A stretch of DNA of 64,000 nt, from NCBI GenBank assembly GCA_025526915.1, contig JAHLKH010000069.1, positions 1 through 64,000 of the forward strand. The letters run 5' to 3'. Each line of letters opens with the position of its first letter. Within the stretch, counting starts at the first letter, position 1. The notes under the pieces were generated by a model. That model saw only the letters and a program-made list of their open reading frames with translations, was not told the DNA's origin and ran no database searches. Shown here piece after piece: positions 1 to 10,334 of this stretch. The DNA comes from Entophlyctis helioformis. Lineage: Eukaryota > Chytridiomycota > Chytridiomycetes > Chytridiales > Chytriomycetaceae. Position numbers and translations under genes: made by a program.

Positions 1-597
1 ATCTCGTCGTGGTTCACATGGATCGACGAGACTCGCTTCATGCCGTCATTCCTTGACCGAGATGTGACCGGGCGAGTGCTTGGACTGGCGCCGCCTTACA
101 TCTACGTGCGGTTCATGAGCGACAGCATCAACAATGTGTGGCTCAAGAGCTATGCAGACGTGATCAAGGCGAGCCTGGCCGAGTCGCTTGCAGCCGGCGG
201 ACAGGGCGGATGGTACACGCTGTTCACCCAGTCTGTTGGGGGCAATGTGGCGCTCGCACTCGGCGGCACCAACGGGCTGTTCCAAACACGCCGCAGCGTG
301 GTGACATGGTATCCAGAGGTGGACCGCAGCAGCAGCAAGAGTGCGTCGCAGCTCAACAACACGGCCAACGTGTACAAGTACAGATACGCGTACATGTACA
401 CGCCATCCACATACTCGTCCGGGAGCTCGCTGTCACACATTGATGACCGATTGTATGCGGGCACGTCCAACTACCTCATGCGGCCATTCTCGACAGGCGG
501 CTCGGGCATGGACGCCATGCGACCTTCGTCGCCCACAGGCAGCATCGGCGACGCTATTCTCGGCATCTTTCGCAACATGGGTTACATCACCAAATAA
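1..597 (+). CDS. 3' end of an unrecognised protein gene (5' truncated by the window edge)
   Basis: The reading frame is open from base 1 and stops at TAA 595-597, so about 198 C-terminal residues are visible. The first ATG in frame (base 40) lies inside the frame and need not be the true start. The protein is rich in Ser, Gly, Tyr and Ala. It ends with a segment reading GDAILGIFRNMGYITK. A closing 'xMxxMGY'-like segment of this kind occurs at the ends of some secreted metallopeptidase-like proteins, but I see no zinc-binding HExxH motif here, so I assign no function. There are no membrane segments in the visible part. The downstream neighbour (GT34 glycosyltransferase) is convergent and its stop is only about 25 bases away. 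Coding status rests on the long open frame and non-repetitive composition. Confidence 0.6.
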   Translation: MSSWFTWIDETRFMPSFLDRDVTGRVLGLAPPYIYVRFMSDSINNVWLKSYADVIKASLAESLAAGGQGGWYTLFTQSVGGNVALALGGTNGLFQTRRSVVTWYPEVDRSSSKSASQLNNTANVYKYRYAYMYTPSTYSSGSSLSHIDDRLYAGTSNYLMRPFSTGGSGMDAMRPSSPTGSIGDAILGIFRNMGYITK

Positions 598-622
598 GAA
601 AAGTATCAGGGCATTCGGCGTT

Positions 623-1766
623 TTAATCAGATAACGCATTTGCTGTTCGGTTAAAGTAGTCAAGAACAATCTGGTGACCGTTGGCGATGTTTCGGAGACC
701 TGGAAAGTGAAGGAGAAGATCGCCAGCAACCCATGAGGACACTTCGGTAAAGTGGCAAATGCTAGGCAGATAGGAATTCAGCTGGCGCTGTGGGACGACC
801 TTGACGTGCTTCCTGAACTTTAAATCGCCGATGGCCTCAAACTCCTCAATGACTGCTGCATTCTCCCACCAAGCCGCAGGCTGCGCATCTTTGCGCTTGT
901 AGACTGTCGGCTAGACGTTAGTTTGGTTGGTTCATAGACTGCAGATCTCAGGCAACAGTTGACGTACCATTTTCAAGGAAGCCCAGCGACCAGTTGGACG
1001 CCTTGATGAGGAAACTGCCCGTGTTGTACGCGTTGCAGTCGTGCGAGATGATGATGTCGTACTTGTCATCGACAAGGTCCCCGATCTTCTTGCTGTGGTT
1101 GGTGATGATTGTATCCATGTCCAGCGACCACAGCCACTTGTGCTGCCCCTGTCGCATGAGATTCTGCATGGCAATGATCTTGCTCCATGCCGGGTGTCGA
1201 GTTTCGTCAAGCACGGTGGTTTGGAAGTGCAGGCCGTAGCCGTGCCTGTCTGCATAGGCTTGCTTGTTCTGGACGCTCAGATGGCCCCACAGTGGATATC
1301 CGGGCGGAGTGTTGAGCACCACCATGCCCAGCAGATCGTGGTTTTGTTTGCGCTCTGCTGCAGTGAACGGCGACGATGGCTTCGAAGAGGCTAGATTCGG
1401 TGTTGATGTGGCTGGCAGGGGGCTGGATGGCGACGGCTGCATGGAAGGCGTTGAGACGGATGCATTGGCCGCAGCTGGAGCAGCTGCAGGGGCTGGAGCA
1501 GCTGGGCTGGGTGCAACGTGGGCCGCCGGATGAACATGCGAATTCTGGTGTGCATGGCCCATTGGCGAGGTGTTGCTAGGTGCATTGCTCGTCGAGGTCC
1601 TGGATGTGCTCGGGGGCACGGCCGCAGCCCTCAATGCGGAATGCAGGTGCTCGGGCGTCGTGCGAGGGCCGAATGTGACGGACACCAGCGAGAGCGACGA
1701 CGCCAGCACGACCAGCACCAGCGCCAGCAGCACCAGCGCAAGCCGCCGTGGAAACCACAGGGCCAT
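623..1766 (-). CDS. GT34-family (MNN10/GMA12-type) alpha-glycosyltransferase, Golgi type II membrane protein
   Basis: Two exons, 1766-968 and 903-623, are separated by a 64-base GTACGT...ACAG intron (967-904). They give 359 residues. I start at MALWFPRR because it is followed directly by one hydrophobic anchor (about residues 5-30) behind Arg residues, the usual type II Golgi topology. In-frame codons upstream look like leader. A Pro/Ala/Ser-rich stem (about 35-140) precedes the catalytic domain. That domain contains WLWSLDMDTIITN with the DxD-type metal/sugar-nucleotide motif DMD at 216-218, then HDCNAYNTGSFLIK. Exon 2 contains WVAGDLLLHFPGL, the conserved family ending. Family members (yeast Mnn10/Mnn11, S. 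pombe Gma12) transfer mannose or galactose to Golgi glycans from nucleotide sugars. The exact donor cannot be told from sequence. The phase-perfect junction and intact motifs suggest a working gene. Confidence 0.88.
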
Positions 1767-2083
1767 TATGAGGATGCTGTGCAAGCAAAGCGGTGCCGTG
1801 CGGCGTCTGCACCCATACACAGCCGCTGAGGAGCGTGCCCTGATTGGCTGGGTCTGGCGCTTGAGAGTGAGGCGCTGATTGGCCCGTGCTGCTGGCCCTG
1901 CCGAGCTCGCCGTGCAGCAACGAGGGCATGCCGGCACGGCCGACGCTCGCAGCCGGCCCATGGGGCCCCGATCGGCCTCTGGACTCACAGCCCTGCAGTT
2001 TGCATGCTCGCAGATGTGCGCCGTTGTCTGCTGGCGGTCTGCGCAGGCGGCTGCCTCTTTCATGCTGATTCAGTGGCCGTCAA

Positions 2084-2328
2084 ATGCTGGTTGACCAACG
2101 ACTCAACATGAACGCCATGCCAACCTTGCAGCCGCCGCCGCCGCCCTCGACAGCATCGTCGGACAGACGCCGCCTGTTCCTTGCGAGTCGCAACCCGTCC
2201 GCCAGCAGCGGCCCACCGTCTCCAGCGGGATCATCCCTCAGACTCTCTGACTGTGATGAGCCTGGGCCAAGCTTTCCACGGTTCCAGCCGACCTCGTTGG
2301 CAGCGGCCTTGGCCAGTGCTCAGCCAAC

Positions 2329-2406
<78 letters not shown>

Positions 2407-3577
2407 GTACATGGAGAACGATGCACCGTTTGCACAGCTGTCTGATTCGTTCTCGTCATCCGGCACCTCCTGCTCGAGCTCGTCCTCTGCCCGATCGTCG
2501 CCACTGCCTGAACACCACCAGCATCAGCACCAGAAGCAGGTCGTCCGTCGGCTGCAACAGCAGCAGATCCAGCAGCAGCATCAGCTGTTGCGCACTCTGG
2601 GACACCCCTGCAAGACGCTGGATGTGTCCGGCTCGTCCGCCAATGCAGCCGCAGCCACGTCCCCCAGTCTGTGTGCTGCCCATCAACGCCAGCAGGAGGC
2701 TTCCCGTCGGCTTGTTCAACAGACACCACGCGACCATCACCGTCCCCAGCAGCTGGACATGACCGTCGACATGTTCATCGACGACGACTTGGACGCCGCC
2801 CACGACGAGCACACCCCGCTGCTTGTGCAGCGCAGCGAGTGTCTGCCGCTGTCCCTGCCGCCGCACAGCAGCAGCCACCAGCTCAAGGAGCCGTCTCAGC
2901 CAACAGTCGCCGCCGCCGGTAACAGGTCACGTGTCGTGGCAGCACCAGCATCCACACCGGCATCAGCCGAAACCGACGAGGCATCATGGAGCGTCAACAT
3001 GACCGGTGTGTCTGAGAGCCTGCCTGTCCCGTCGCCCTCCACCTGCTCGGTCTGCATCAGCTGCGCCCCCGACCTCGACCTCGACCGCGACCAAGCACAA
3101 AACCCCCTCAGAACCATCTTGGAACGTCCGCTGCAGGACATCACGTTGGACATGCCACCCTCCGCTCCTCCGCCTGTGTCGCTCCTCAACAGCCACCAAC
3201 ACCAGATCAGCATACTCGGACACAGCAGCAGCAGCAACGACGACGATATCGACGTGATTGTGGCGCCAGACGCACACCAATGCCCTCCCACCTTGCACCA
3301 GTCGTCGTCACAGACACTCTATAACGACAATACAGACGCAACCGGTGACAGCATGGACAACTCGCTGCGGATCCGCGGCTGCAAAAAGGTGTCGTTCAAC
3401 CAGGAAATCCAAGTGCACGAACACGAAGACTGGGCCAAACGACTCGAGCTACACCGGCTGCAGTCCAAGCTACGCGGGCGATACCATAGCTGTCCATGTG
3501 TCTTCCACCGCACTCTACGCAATCTGAAACGTATCGTCACGTCCTGCCGAGGCACGCCATCAACGATTGACAGCTAG
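2084..3577 (+). CDS. Gln/Ala/Ser-rich protein with a C-terminal PP1-docking (RVxF-type) motif
   Basis: A single 497-residue frame starts MLVDQRLNMNAM, with other possible starts at Met 9 and 12, and stops at 3575-3577. Most of the protein is low complexity: proline-rich near the start, a poly-Ala block at about 83-110 encoded by a CAG/GCA repeat, then Gln/His- and Ser-rich stretches. The last 70 residues differ. They are basic, without repeats, and contain KKVSFNQEI, which matches the [R/K]VxF consensus that docks regulatory subunits on protein phosphatase 1. A Trp- and Arg-rich segment (EDWAKRLELHRLQSKLRGRY) follows. Known PP1 regulators often have this layout of a disordered protein with one RVxF site. 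A PP1-targeting role is inference, and no further domain is recognised. The poly-Ala tract may vary in length between strains. Confidence 0.72.
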
Positions 3578-3696
3578 TGCCATCAGCGGTCACCCACGTC
3601 TTTTATGGTTAATCGTCCAATTGTTGTAAATACACGCTCGAGTTTATAATGCGCTATCTAGAGTCGTCTGGTTAGATGCGTTTGCCACGGCACAGG

Positions 3697-4922
3697 TCAC
3701 CATAGACCCGAGCCGGTTGTGACAAACTTGCGGAGCCGGTCGGCGATGCCCTGCAGCGAGATGGCTGGCCGCACGTCCAGATAAAACGACACTTCGCCTG
3801 GTTTGCCGCTGGATGCGCCAGAGTAAAAGTCAATGACGTAGGTGACCGGTGTGCCGCACCGATCGACAACCCAGTCGTGTCTATCAAACGGCAGTTTGTA
3901 TCTGTTGTTGCGAGTGTGGATGCACGGCGTGAGCACATGCGGTATCTTGCAAACAGGAGACATGCGGCTGTGATGCTCACCCAAACAGCTGGCGGATGCG
4001 TGCCTTTGGCGAATAGTCGCGAGGACGGCCCTGGAACTTGAGCAGCTTGGGCTGTGCGCAGTTTCTGGACGGCAGACACGCATTGCAATACAGTCAGACG
4101 CAGATCTCGCAGCCGTTGCATCCATCTCGCATCCATCTCTCGCATCCATCAGCCGTGCAGCAACGCAGGACAGATCCGACATACGTCTTGTGCATGGACT
4201 CCCAGTCCAGGATGTGCTGCCAGCACCTTTCGTTGACGGCGTTGTGGATTGGCACGACCACGCTCATGTCGGTCTCGTCTGGGTTCCAGTTCTTGCGACG
4301 CATCGCATTGAAGAACATCTGTGGTGCCAAGTCGGCATGGCCAGGCGGCAGGCGAGAGTCGGCGTCAGCGTCAGAGCCATCGCCAGAGTCTGCTGGTGTC
4401 CAGTGCGATCGCAGTCGAGGTGAATGTACGGCGGGCACAGGCATCGCACAGGCATCCCATGCTGGTCGATCAGCACTTGCACAGGCATCGCACAGGCACA
4501 CTTGCCTGCTCGCTGGGATAGATCCAGTTGCTGCCGCTGTGGACACCGCCCATGGGGATCGTGCTGGCCTCCCGCTCGGTCGACAGAGGCATGGCTTGGC
4601 CAGGCGCAGGCAGCTGGCTGGGAGCCGGCATGTTGTTGAGGCTGGCCAGCGAGGGCTGCTCGTGCGATGCTCCTGCGGTCGCCGTTGGTGCAGCTGGTGC
4701 AGCTGGTGCTGTTGCCGATGCATCCAACAGCGGTTTGTCGACGGGCTGAACGCTGGCGGCCGCAGGCTGCTTGTGGAGAGAGTGGTACTGCTTCCACAAC
4801 GGGTGGTCCTTGTCGAGGTTCGCATGGTCGACGGGGCATTCAAGGCCCGACGGCGCATTGCCTGCTGCGCCAGCCGCAGTCGTCGGGGCAGCGGCAGTGG
4901 TGGATGTGGACGAGCCGGCCAT
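3697..4922 (-). CDS. CYC3: Cytochrome c heme lyase (holocytochrome c synthase)
   Basis: Four exons (4922-4506, 4318-4185, 4064-3981, 3901-3697) join in phase to give 279 residues. The enzyme attaches heme covalently to apocytochrome c in the mitochondrial intermembrane space. Family hallmarks are all present: a CPV heme-regulatory motif (ECPVDH, Cys 29); WIYPSEQ joined across intron 1 to MFFNAMRRKNW; IHNAVNERCWQ with the conserved heme-ligand His; KFQGRPRDYSPKARIRQLFG; then YKLPFDRHDW, RCGTP and FYLDVRPA. The start is at MAGSSTSTT. An in-frame leader upstream is low complexity and unlike the family. Intron 1 (4505-4319) has a GC donor (CAG|GCAAGT) and holds short GCACAGGCATC-like repeats. Introns 2 (4184-4065) and 3 (3980-3902) are GT-AG. 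The linker between the CPV region and the catalytic core is Ala/Pro-rich and longer than in yeast. Confidence 0.93.
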
Positions 4923-5223
4923 GGTTGTCGCTGGTTGTGGTTGTTGTTGTTGGCAGATGAGCAGCCAAGTGCGAATGCTGTCGTTGCAGGGGACGTCGAA
5001 CTGGCCGGCGAGCATCGGGGGAGACTTGGGCCGTGCGCTGCAGCAAGGCAGCCAAGCAAGCCATACGGCGGCAGGGGCGGCCACACTGCACATGCAGCAC
5101 GCAGGCAGCACGCAGGCAGATGGCAGATGGCAGACTGCGATGGTCAATGCCCACTGATCGCGTTGGCTGGTTTGTGCACGCAATGTATGTGTTGTTTGAG
5201 GCGAATCCAAGGTCATATGTTTA
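4923..5223. other. Gene-free spacer between CYC3 and tRNA-Leu
   Basis: About 300 bases upstream of the heme-lyase start. They include GCAGGCAGCACGCAGGCAGATGGCAGATGG-type short direct repeats at about 5098-5135. Open frames here are Gln/Ala-rich extensions of the heme-lyase frame and of antisense frames. I see no independent gene. The stretch presumably carries the CYC3 promoter and 5' leader. Confidence 0.5.
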
Positions 5224-5305
5224 GGGCGGATGGCCGAGCGGTCCAAGGCGCCACGTTAAGGCCGTGGTCTCTCCGGAGGCGTGGGTTCGAATCCCACTTC
5301 GCTCA
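5224..5305 (+). tRNA. tRNA-Leu (anticodon AAG)
   Basis: The 82-base segment folds as a class II tRNA. The acceptor stem GGGCGGA pairs with TTCGCTC (two G-T wobbles) and is followed by discriminator A. The D arm is GCC...GGC. The anticodon stem CCACG/CGTGG holds loop TTAAGGC, so the anticodon is AAG (codon CTT; A34 normally becomes inosine). A long variable arm (13 bases) precedes the T arm GTGGG-TTCGAAT-CCCAC. The A box (TGGCCGAGCGG) and B box (GGTTCGAATCC) are intact. There is no intron and CCA is not encoded. Confidence 0.95.
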
Positions 5306-5310
5306 CTCAC

Positions 5311-5315
5311 TTTTT
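5311..5315 (+). terminator. RNA polymerase III terminator (T5) of tRNA-Leu
   Basis: A run of five T starts five bases after the discriminator base of the tRNA. This is the standard position and form of a Pol III terminator. Confidence 0.85.
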
Positions 5316-5546
5316 GCTCGTCGCACACTCTACCACACTTTTTGGACTCGCCAGTGTCCCGTCCTGCTACTTTTTGGACTGCTTCAGCGTGCTCGTGGCA
5401 TGCCGCCGTTCAGAAAGCGCCAGATCCGTGCCGGCCACACGCACCACAAGTCACTGCAAGCATCTGGAAGGTGGCAGTCAGATGCGATTGTGAGCCAGAG
5501 ACTTGAAGGATGTGTGTGCATTCATTGAGCATTGTCAATCTGCATC

Positions 5547-5549
<3 letters not shown>

Positions 5550-5584
<35 letters not shown>
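5550..5584. repeat. (GA)n microsatellite
   Basis: Uninterrupted alternating A and G for about 17 units, in non-coding DNA between tRNA-Leu and the Munc13-like gene. Confidence 0.9.
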
Positions 5585-5586
<2 letters not shown>

Positions 5587-5995
5587 GGCACGTCCAAAAC
5601 CAAACGGCCATTCGTGCGTGCATTGGTTGCAATGCAACAGACAACACGTCATCGCTCTGTCCTGCTGGGACATGCATGGCATATCCGTTCAAAGACACCA
5701 AGAAATGGCTGCCACTTGGGCCGAGAGATTTGAATCGACACTGGCAGCACAGTGCTGCTGCATGTGTTTCCATGTGTGCAAGGGGATGCCGGGAACGAGG
5801 GAAAGGCGGCCGAGCAGGGATCTGGCGCATCTGGGCTCCTCCAGCAGCACACACGCCCCATGTGCGTGCACGACTCGTGCGTGTTTCCCAGCAGACGCTC
5901 GGACCGCTGTCGCTGGCTCCGCTCGCCTTGGCAGCACTTGTCCTTCAACCGAACCTCTCAACCCGATTGCACAACCCGCGCCACCACTCGCCTCG

Positions 5996-8900
5996 ATGAG
6001 CGGCAGTGTCAGCATTGGGTCACGGCGGCTGCCGTCGCAGGCCTACGGCACAGAGAGTTCGGGCCAGCGGCAGCGGCAGCAGCATGCGCATCCGAGCCTG
6101 GCCACGATGGCGGGCATCTCGGGCACGCTCACCAACCGACTGGGCACGCTGCACACTCTGCGCAAGCAGACCCGCACAGGACATCGGCCACGAGAGCTCT
6201 ATGAGCGTGCGCTGGACTACATTGTCTTTCCCGTGGTCGAGTCGCAGGGTGCTCCCGACCCAAGCGGCTCTGCGGCAGCAGGTCCAGTCGCTGCAGGCGC
6301 ACACGCAAGCGGCGGCGGCGGCAGCAGCAGCAGCACTGGCCACCTGGTCGGCGACACGCTGACGGCAACCATCATCACTGCTGTGCATGGCGACTCGATC
6401 CGCATCTCGCTGCTGTCGCTCAAGAAGTTCCGTGACAAGCTGGCCGACCAGATCAAGGCCATCAGCAAGGTGCCCGAGGCAAGCCTCGACATCCGCTCGC
6501 TGACCTTTATCCGTGCCGGCCAGAGGTGCGTACTGAGCGCCGTGGTCGTCAATGGCTGCGCGGCGTGATCGCTGATGAGGGCCTTGCCACGACAGACTGC
6601 TGTCCGAGAACCTTGCCATTTCCCTGTCTGCGAACATCATGCGGTTCTCGGATATGAAGATGCTCATCGCCGAAGTCGCCCGTGTCTGTGCAGCATGCAT
6701 TCCACACTCCCCGACGCAGACTCCCGATCAGTTTGACCAGGTCCTGTTCCAGACCGTCAGGCTGTTTGTCTCGACCTTGAGCCAGGCGATCCAGTCAGCA
6801 GAGCCTCATGCCAAGGTCATCAGTCACCCGCTCTTCAAGACCGAGGACTACAAGGCGGTCGTGTCAAAGTTTGCAAAGACGGCGTCGCAAACCCGCCAGG
6901 ATCTGGGAGCGTCGCTGAACCTAGCCGATGGCTTGCGCGATATCTTTAGCATGCCGCAAGCTGAGCACCAGCGGTTTGTTCAGGAAGCACGCCGGAGACG
7001 CAACGAGACTGCCGTGTTTGTCGAACTCAGGGGTATCCTTGAGGATCTGGCACGCGATCGCACGCCTGGATACCAGCCGCCCGACTTTCCGAGTCTGCAG
7101 GCATACGACAGCTTCAAGAAACGGGAAATGGCTCGCATTCAGGGATTCATCAACGTGTATACTCTGCGCTTCCCATCCGTTGTGCGCAATGTGAGTGCAC
7201 TTGGCTGAGTTTAGTCGCCATGAACGCCGCCACATGGAAGGGATCCATTTGGCAGCCATTCCACTCACCACATGCCACCCACTTGGACGTCGACAAAACG
7301 CACATTGCGTGTACTGTGTGTACAGATCCTCCCGCCAAACATGCAGCCTATCCAGCCGCTTCCCTTGAGCGAGGCTGAAAAGGTGTACAAGGCGCTAGTC
7401 GACCACTGTTTCGATGCAGAGGTTGCCTCGGGCCATGATGGCTCAGCGACCCTGTCGCGGCTGTCCAAGGCCATCCTCAGCGAGTGTGCGTTCAGGATGC
7501 GCATATCCAAGGACTACAAGGAGATTGTTGCATTTGAGGCCATGGTGCGCAAGTACGACGAGGGCGTGCTCATGCTCGAGGACCTGTACCCAAAGTTCAA
7601 AGAGATCCGCAAGATTGTCTCCAATCACGATCAGATGAGATTCCGCGATGTATGCGCTTGCGAGCATTTGCTGCACATCTGGCGTCTCGGAAACCTCAAT
7701 CTGACGTGCATGCCACCCGCCCACTCGCACAACAGGCATCCATATTGATGTCCATTTATGAAAAGATCCAGGCGGCGCTGTTACGCCAGGTCCAGCAGTT
7801 TCTGGACTACATCCACCGCAAGAGCCTCACTCCCGAAAACTGCAACAACACACTCCTGCTGTGCACGTACATGCTCAAGGAAATCAATGACGAGCCCCTT
7901 TGGCAGGAGCGGTACATCGAGGCCAAGAACCCAGAGTACCTTAAAGACAATGTCCGCCGCGAGATCTGGGCAAGTGCACATGCCGGCATTCGGCCCGTGA
8001 CCGCCTGCCTGTTTCTCATCTGCTTCTCGGACGACTGACGCTCCTCTCTTTGACAACACAGGAGGCTTCCATCAGACGCTACCATGAGATCTACACCAAG
8101 CTTGAGCGTGCGTTTGCCGACAAGGACCAGCAGATATTGCGTCTCACCAAGCTGCTGCAGGCAGTCAAGAGCGACCTGACCAAGTACCGCACGTACTTTC
8201 CAGACACCTTCTTTGGAGACTGCCAGATCCACCTGATTGCAGGCGAGGCGTACCTCAAAACCGTCAATGGCGATATCCTCAACATCTCGTTCCTTGGCCC
8301 CGACGCCGACATCTCGCAGATGCTTGACCTGTACATGAACGTGCGCGATCTCTTTGATCTGTGTGTCGAGGCCAATATTCCGTGCGTAGCGACTTTGTTG
8401 CCATGCTCTGTGTCCAAATGCTTGCTTTTGCTGACATGCGCGTCCTGATGCACAGACTCAACAAGAACCTCGAGGTCGACTCGCTGTTTGCGCCGTACAT
8501 TGACCAATGGCTGACGCGCACAGACCAAAAGTGGATCGAGTGGGTCGTCCGTGCGTACGAGCTCGACAAAGCCGGCGGATTTGAGCCCGTTCTACCGCCC
8601 ATGGCCATGAACTCGACGTCTGTCCTGGATCTGTTTGCGTCCTTCCAGAGCGGCCTTGACTTTATGACGCAGTTCAACTTTACCGACTCTGTCAGACGCG
8701 ACCAGCTTGCACGCAACTTTATCAAGGCCATGAGCAAAGCGCTGCAAGAGTACTGCCGGCTCATGTTTGCCGACTTTGACCGTCTTGACCAGAGCAATGC
8801 CGACAAGATTTTGTTCACCCGCGAGGTATAGATGCGTGCTGCCGGATGAGATGTGCGCAGCCCAGGGACTGATGCTGAACGCTGTCTGCTGGTATGCAGC

Positions 8901-10265
8901 ATTGCACGCAGTCCAACAACATCTTTGCGGCTCAGATGAACCTGCGCAAGGTGCTTGATGCCCTCAAGGTCTCTGAAAAGGCCGCCATGGTGGTCTCGCC
9001 CACAGCGAGACGCATCATGCCGTTTGACGAGCAGCACTTTGACATCAAGATCATCCGTGCCACGGGAATCGCAGCCAAGAACTGGACGACATCCGATCCG
9101 TACGTCACGGTCAAGGTCAATGACGAAGTCCTTGGCTCGACGCGTGTGGCCAACGCGACCGTCAACCCAGTCTGGAACGACGTTGCGCCTGTCACGATCC
9201 CGCTGAACGCGACGGATGCGCAGGCCACGCTGTTCCTAACGGTCATGCACAACAACAGCTTTGGGTTTGATGTCGAGTGTGGAGCCAGCACGCTATCGCT
9301 CAATGACGCGACGTTCCAGGACTTTTTGTCGCACGACCTGCAGCTGGACCTGAATCCAGGCGTGCTGTTTCTGCGTGTGCGCAAGATTGGCGAGATTGAC
9401 GACACGGCCTGGTACATCCAGCGTGCCGAGGAGATGTTCTACTTTGCGATTGAGGACATGCTGCGGATCTATGTCGGGCAGGTGAGTGGCATGGCGGCTT
9501 CTTGTGGGCATGGCACAGAACACATTGATGGACTCGCTGACGCATGAGCGGGATCCGGTGGAATGACAGGTGGTCAAACTCGTCAAGACCCAGCTGCAAC
9601 AGATTGTCTCGGCAAGAGCGCCATCCAAGTACTGGTTCTCTCAAAATGCAGAGATCACCGACCCGGACATCGAGGCTGCCATGGGCCCGATGCTCGCCTA
9701 CATTGATCAGGTGCTGTCAGTCTTTAATGCCAATGCCGATCGGCGGTTTGAAGCGCAGCTGCTGGAAAACTATCCCCATCTGCGAGAGTCGCTGAAAGCG
9801 CCTCAGAAGCCCGTGGATGCCGACCATGCCGACCATGCCGACGCAGGCGACGCCCTTGCAGCACCCACATACCATCACTTTGACGACGAGCATGTGCGCA
9901 CAGACCGGCCACCCGCGCTCGTCAATCTCCTGTGGCACGAGATACTGCACACGCTCGAAACGGTCATGATGCGCATTCCGCCCGTCGCACATCTGCAGGC
10001 CACGTCCAGCGGCGTTGCCATGCCGCCAGCAGCCAGCTCGGCAGCCGCAGGTGGACGCACCACGTTTGCCGAGGAAGACCGGCGCCAGATCCAGATCATT
10101 GAGCGCGTCGTCGAGTTCCTCAAGGCCCTGTTCTACTGCGACGTGGACGGGCTGCCTGTGGGGCTTGGGCTGGACCAGCTGGAGACGCCAAAGTACCTTG
10201 AGCTGCGGTCGCTGATTGACGCGAGCATTGCGGCCTTTGCACCGGCGCATGCTGCCAGCCGTTGA
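5996..10265 (+). CDS. Munc13/UNC-13-like protein (C2 domain within MHD-type exocytosis factor; fungal Ync13 class)
   Basis: Eight exons join in phase to 1216 residues: 5996-6525, 6596-7190, 7326-7649, 7736-7969, 8062-8381, 8456-8825, 8900-9481, 9570-10265. A Ser/Gly-rich N-terminus is followed by a long alpha-helical region. At about residues 838-960 there is a clear C2 domain (FDIKIIRATGIAAKNW, SDPYVTVKV, TVNPVWND) with the acidic loop residues expected of a calcium/phospholipid site. Helical MHD-like sequence flanks it on both sides, as in UNC-13/Munc13 and S. pombe Ync13. Those proteins prime vesicles for SNARE-mediated exocytosis at the plasma membrane and help coordinate exo- and endocytosis. 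Intron 4 (7970-8061) has a GC donor (TGG|GCAAGT); the other six are GT-AG. The His/Asp-rich segment near 9815-9850 (DADHADHADAGD) is a local oddity. The stop is only 69 bases before the next start. Confidence 0.88.
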
Positions 10266-10334
10266 AGCGAGCACGATGCGAATGAACGGCCGTGTTGTGG
10301 CTTTGACTGGCGAGATCGTGCGAGATCGTGCGAG

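Larger units (their letters stand above)
5306..5995. other. Gene-free spacer upstream of the Munc13-like gene, with a (GA)n microsatellite
   Basis: About 690 bases between the tRNA terminator and the next start codon. A pure AG/GA dinucleotide run of about 35 bases lies at 5550-5584. Long open frames cross this region only because the repeat lacks stops. No second gene was recognised. The 3' half is probably promoter and 5' leader of the Munc13-like gene. Confidence 0.5.

Noticed and set aside
5503..5999. Small plus-strand frames with Arg-Glu repeats upstream of the Munc13-like gene
   Set aside because: They are produced by the GA microsatellite and have no supporting features.
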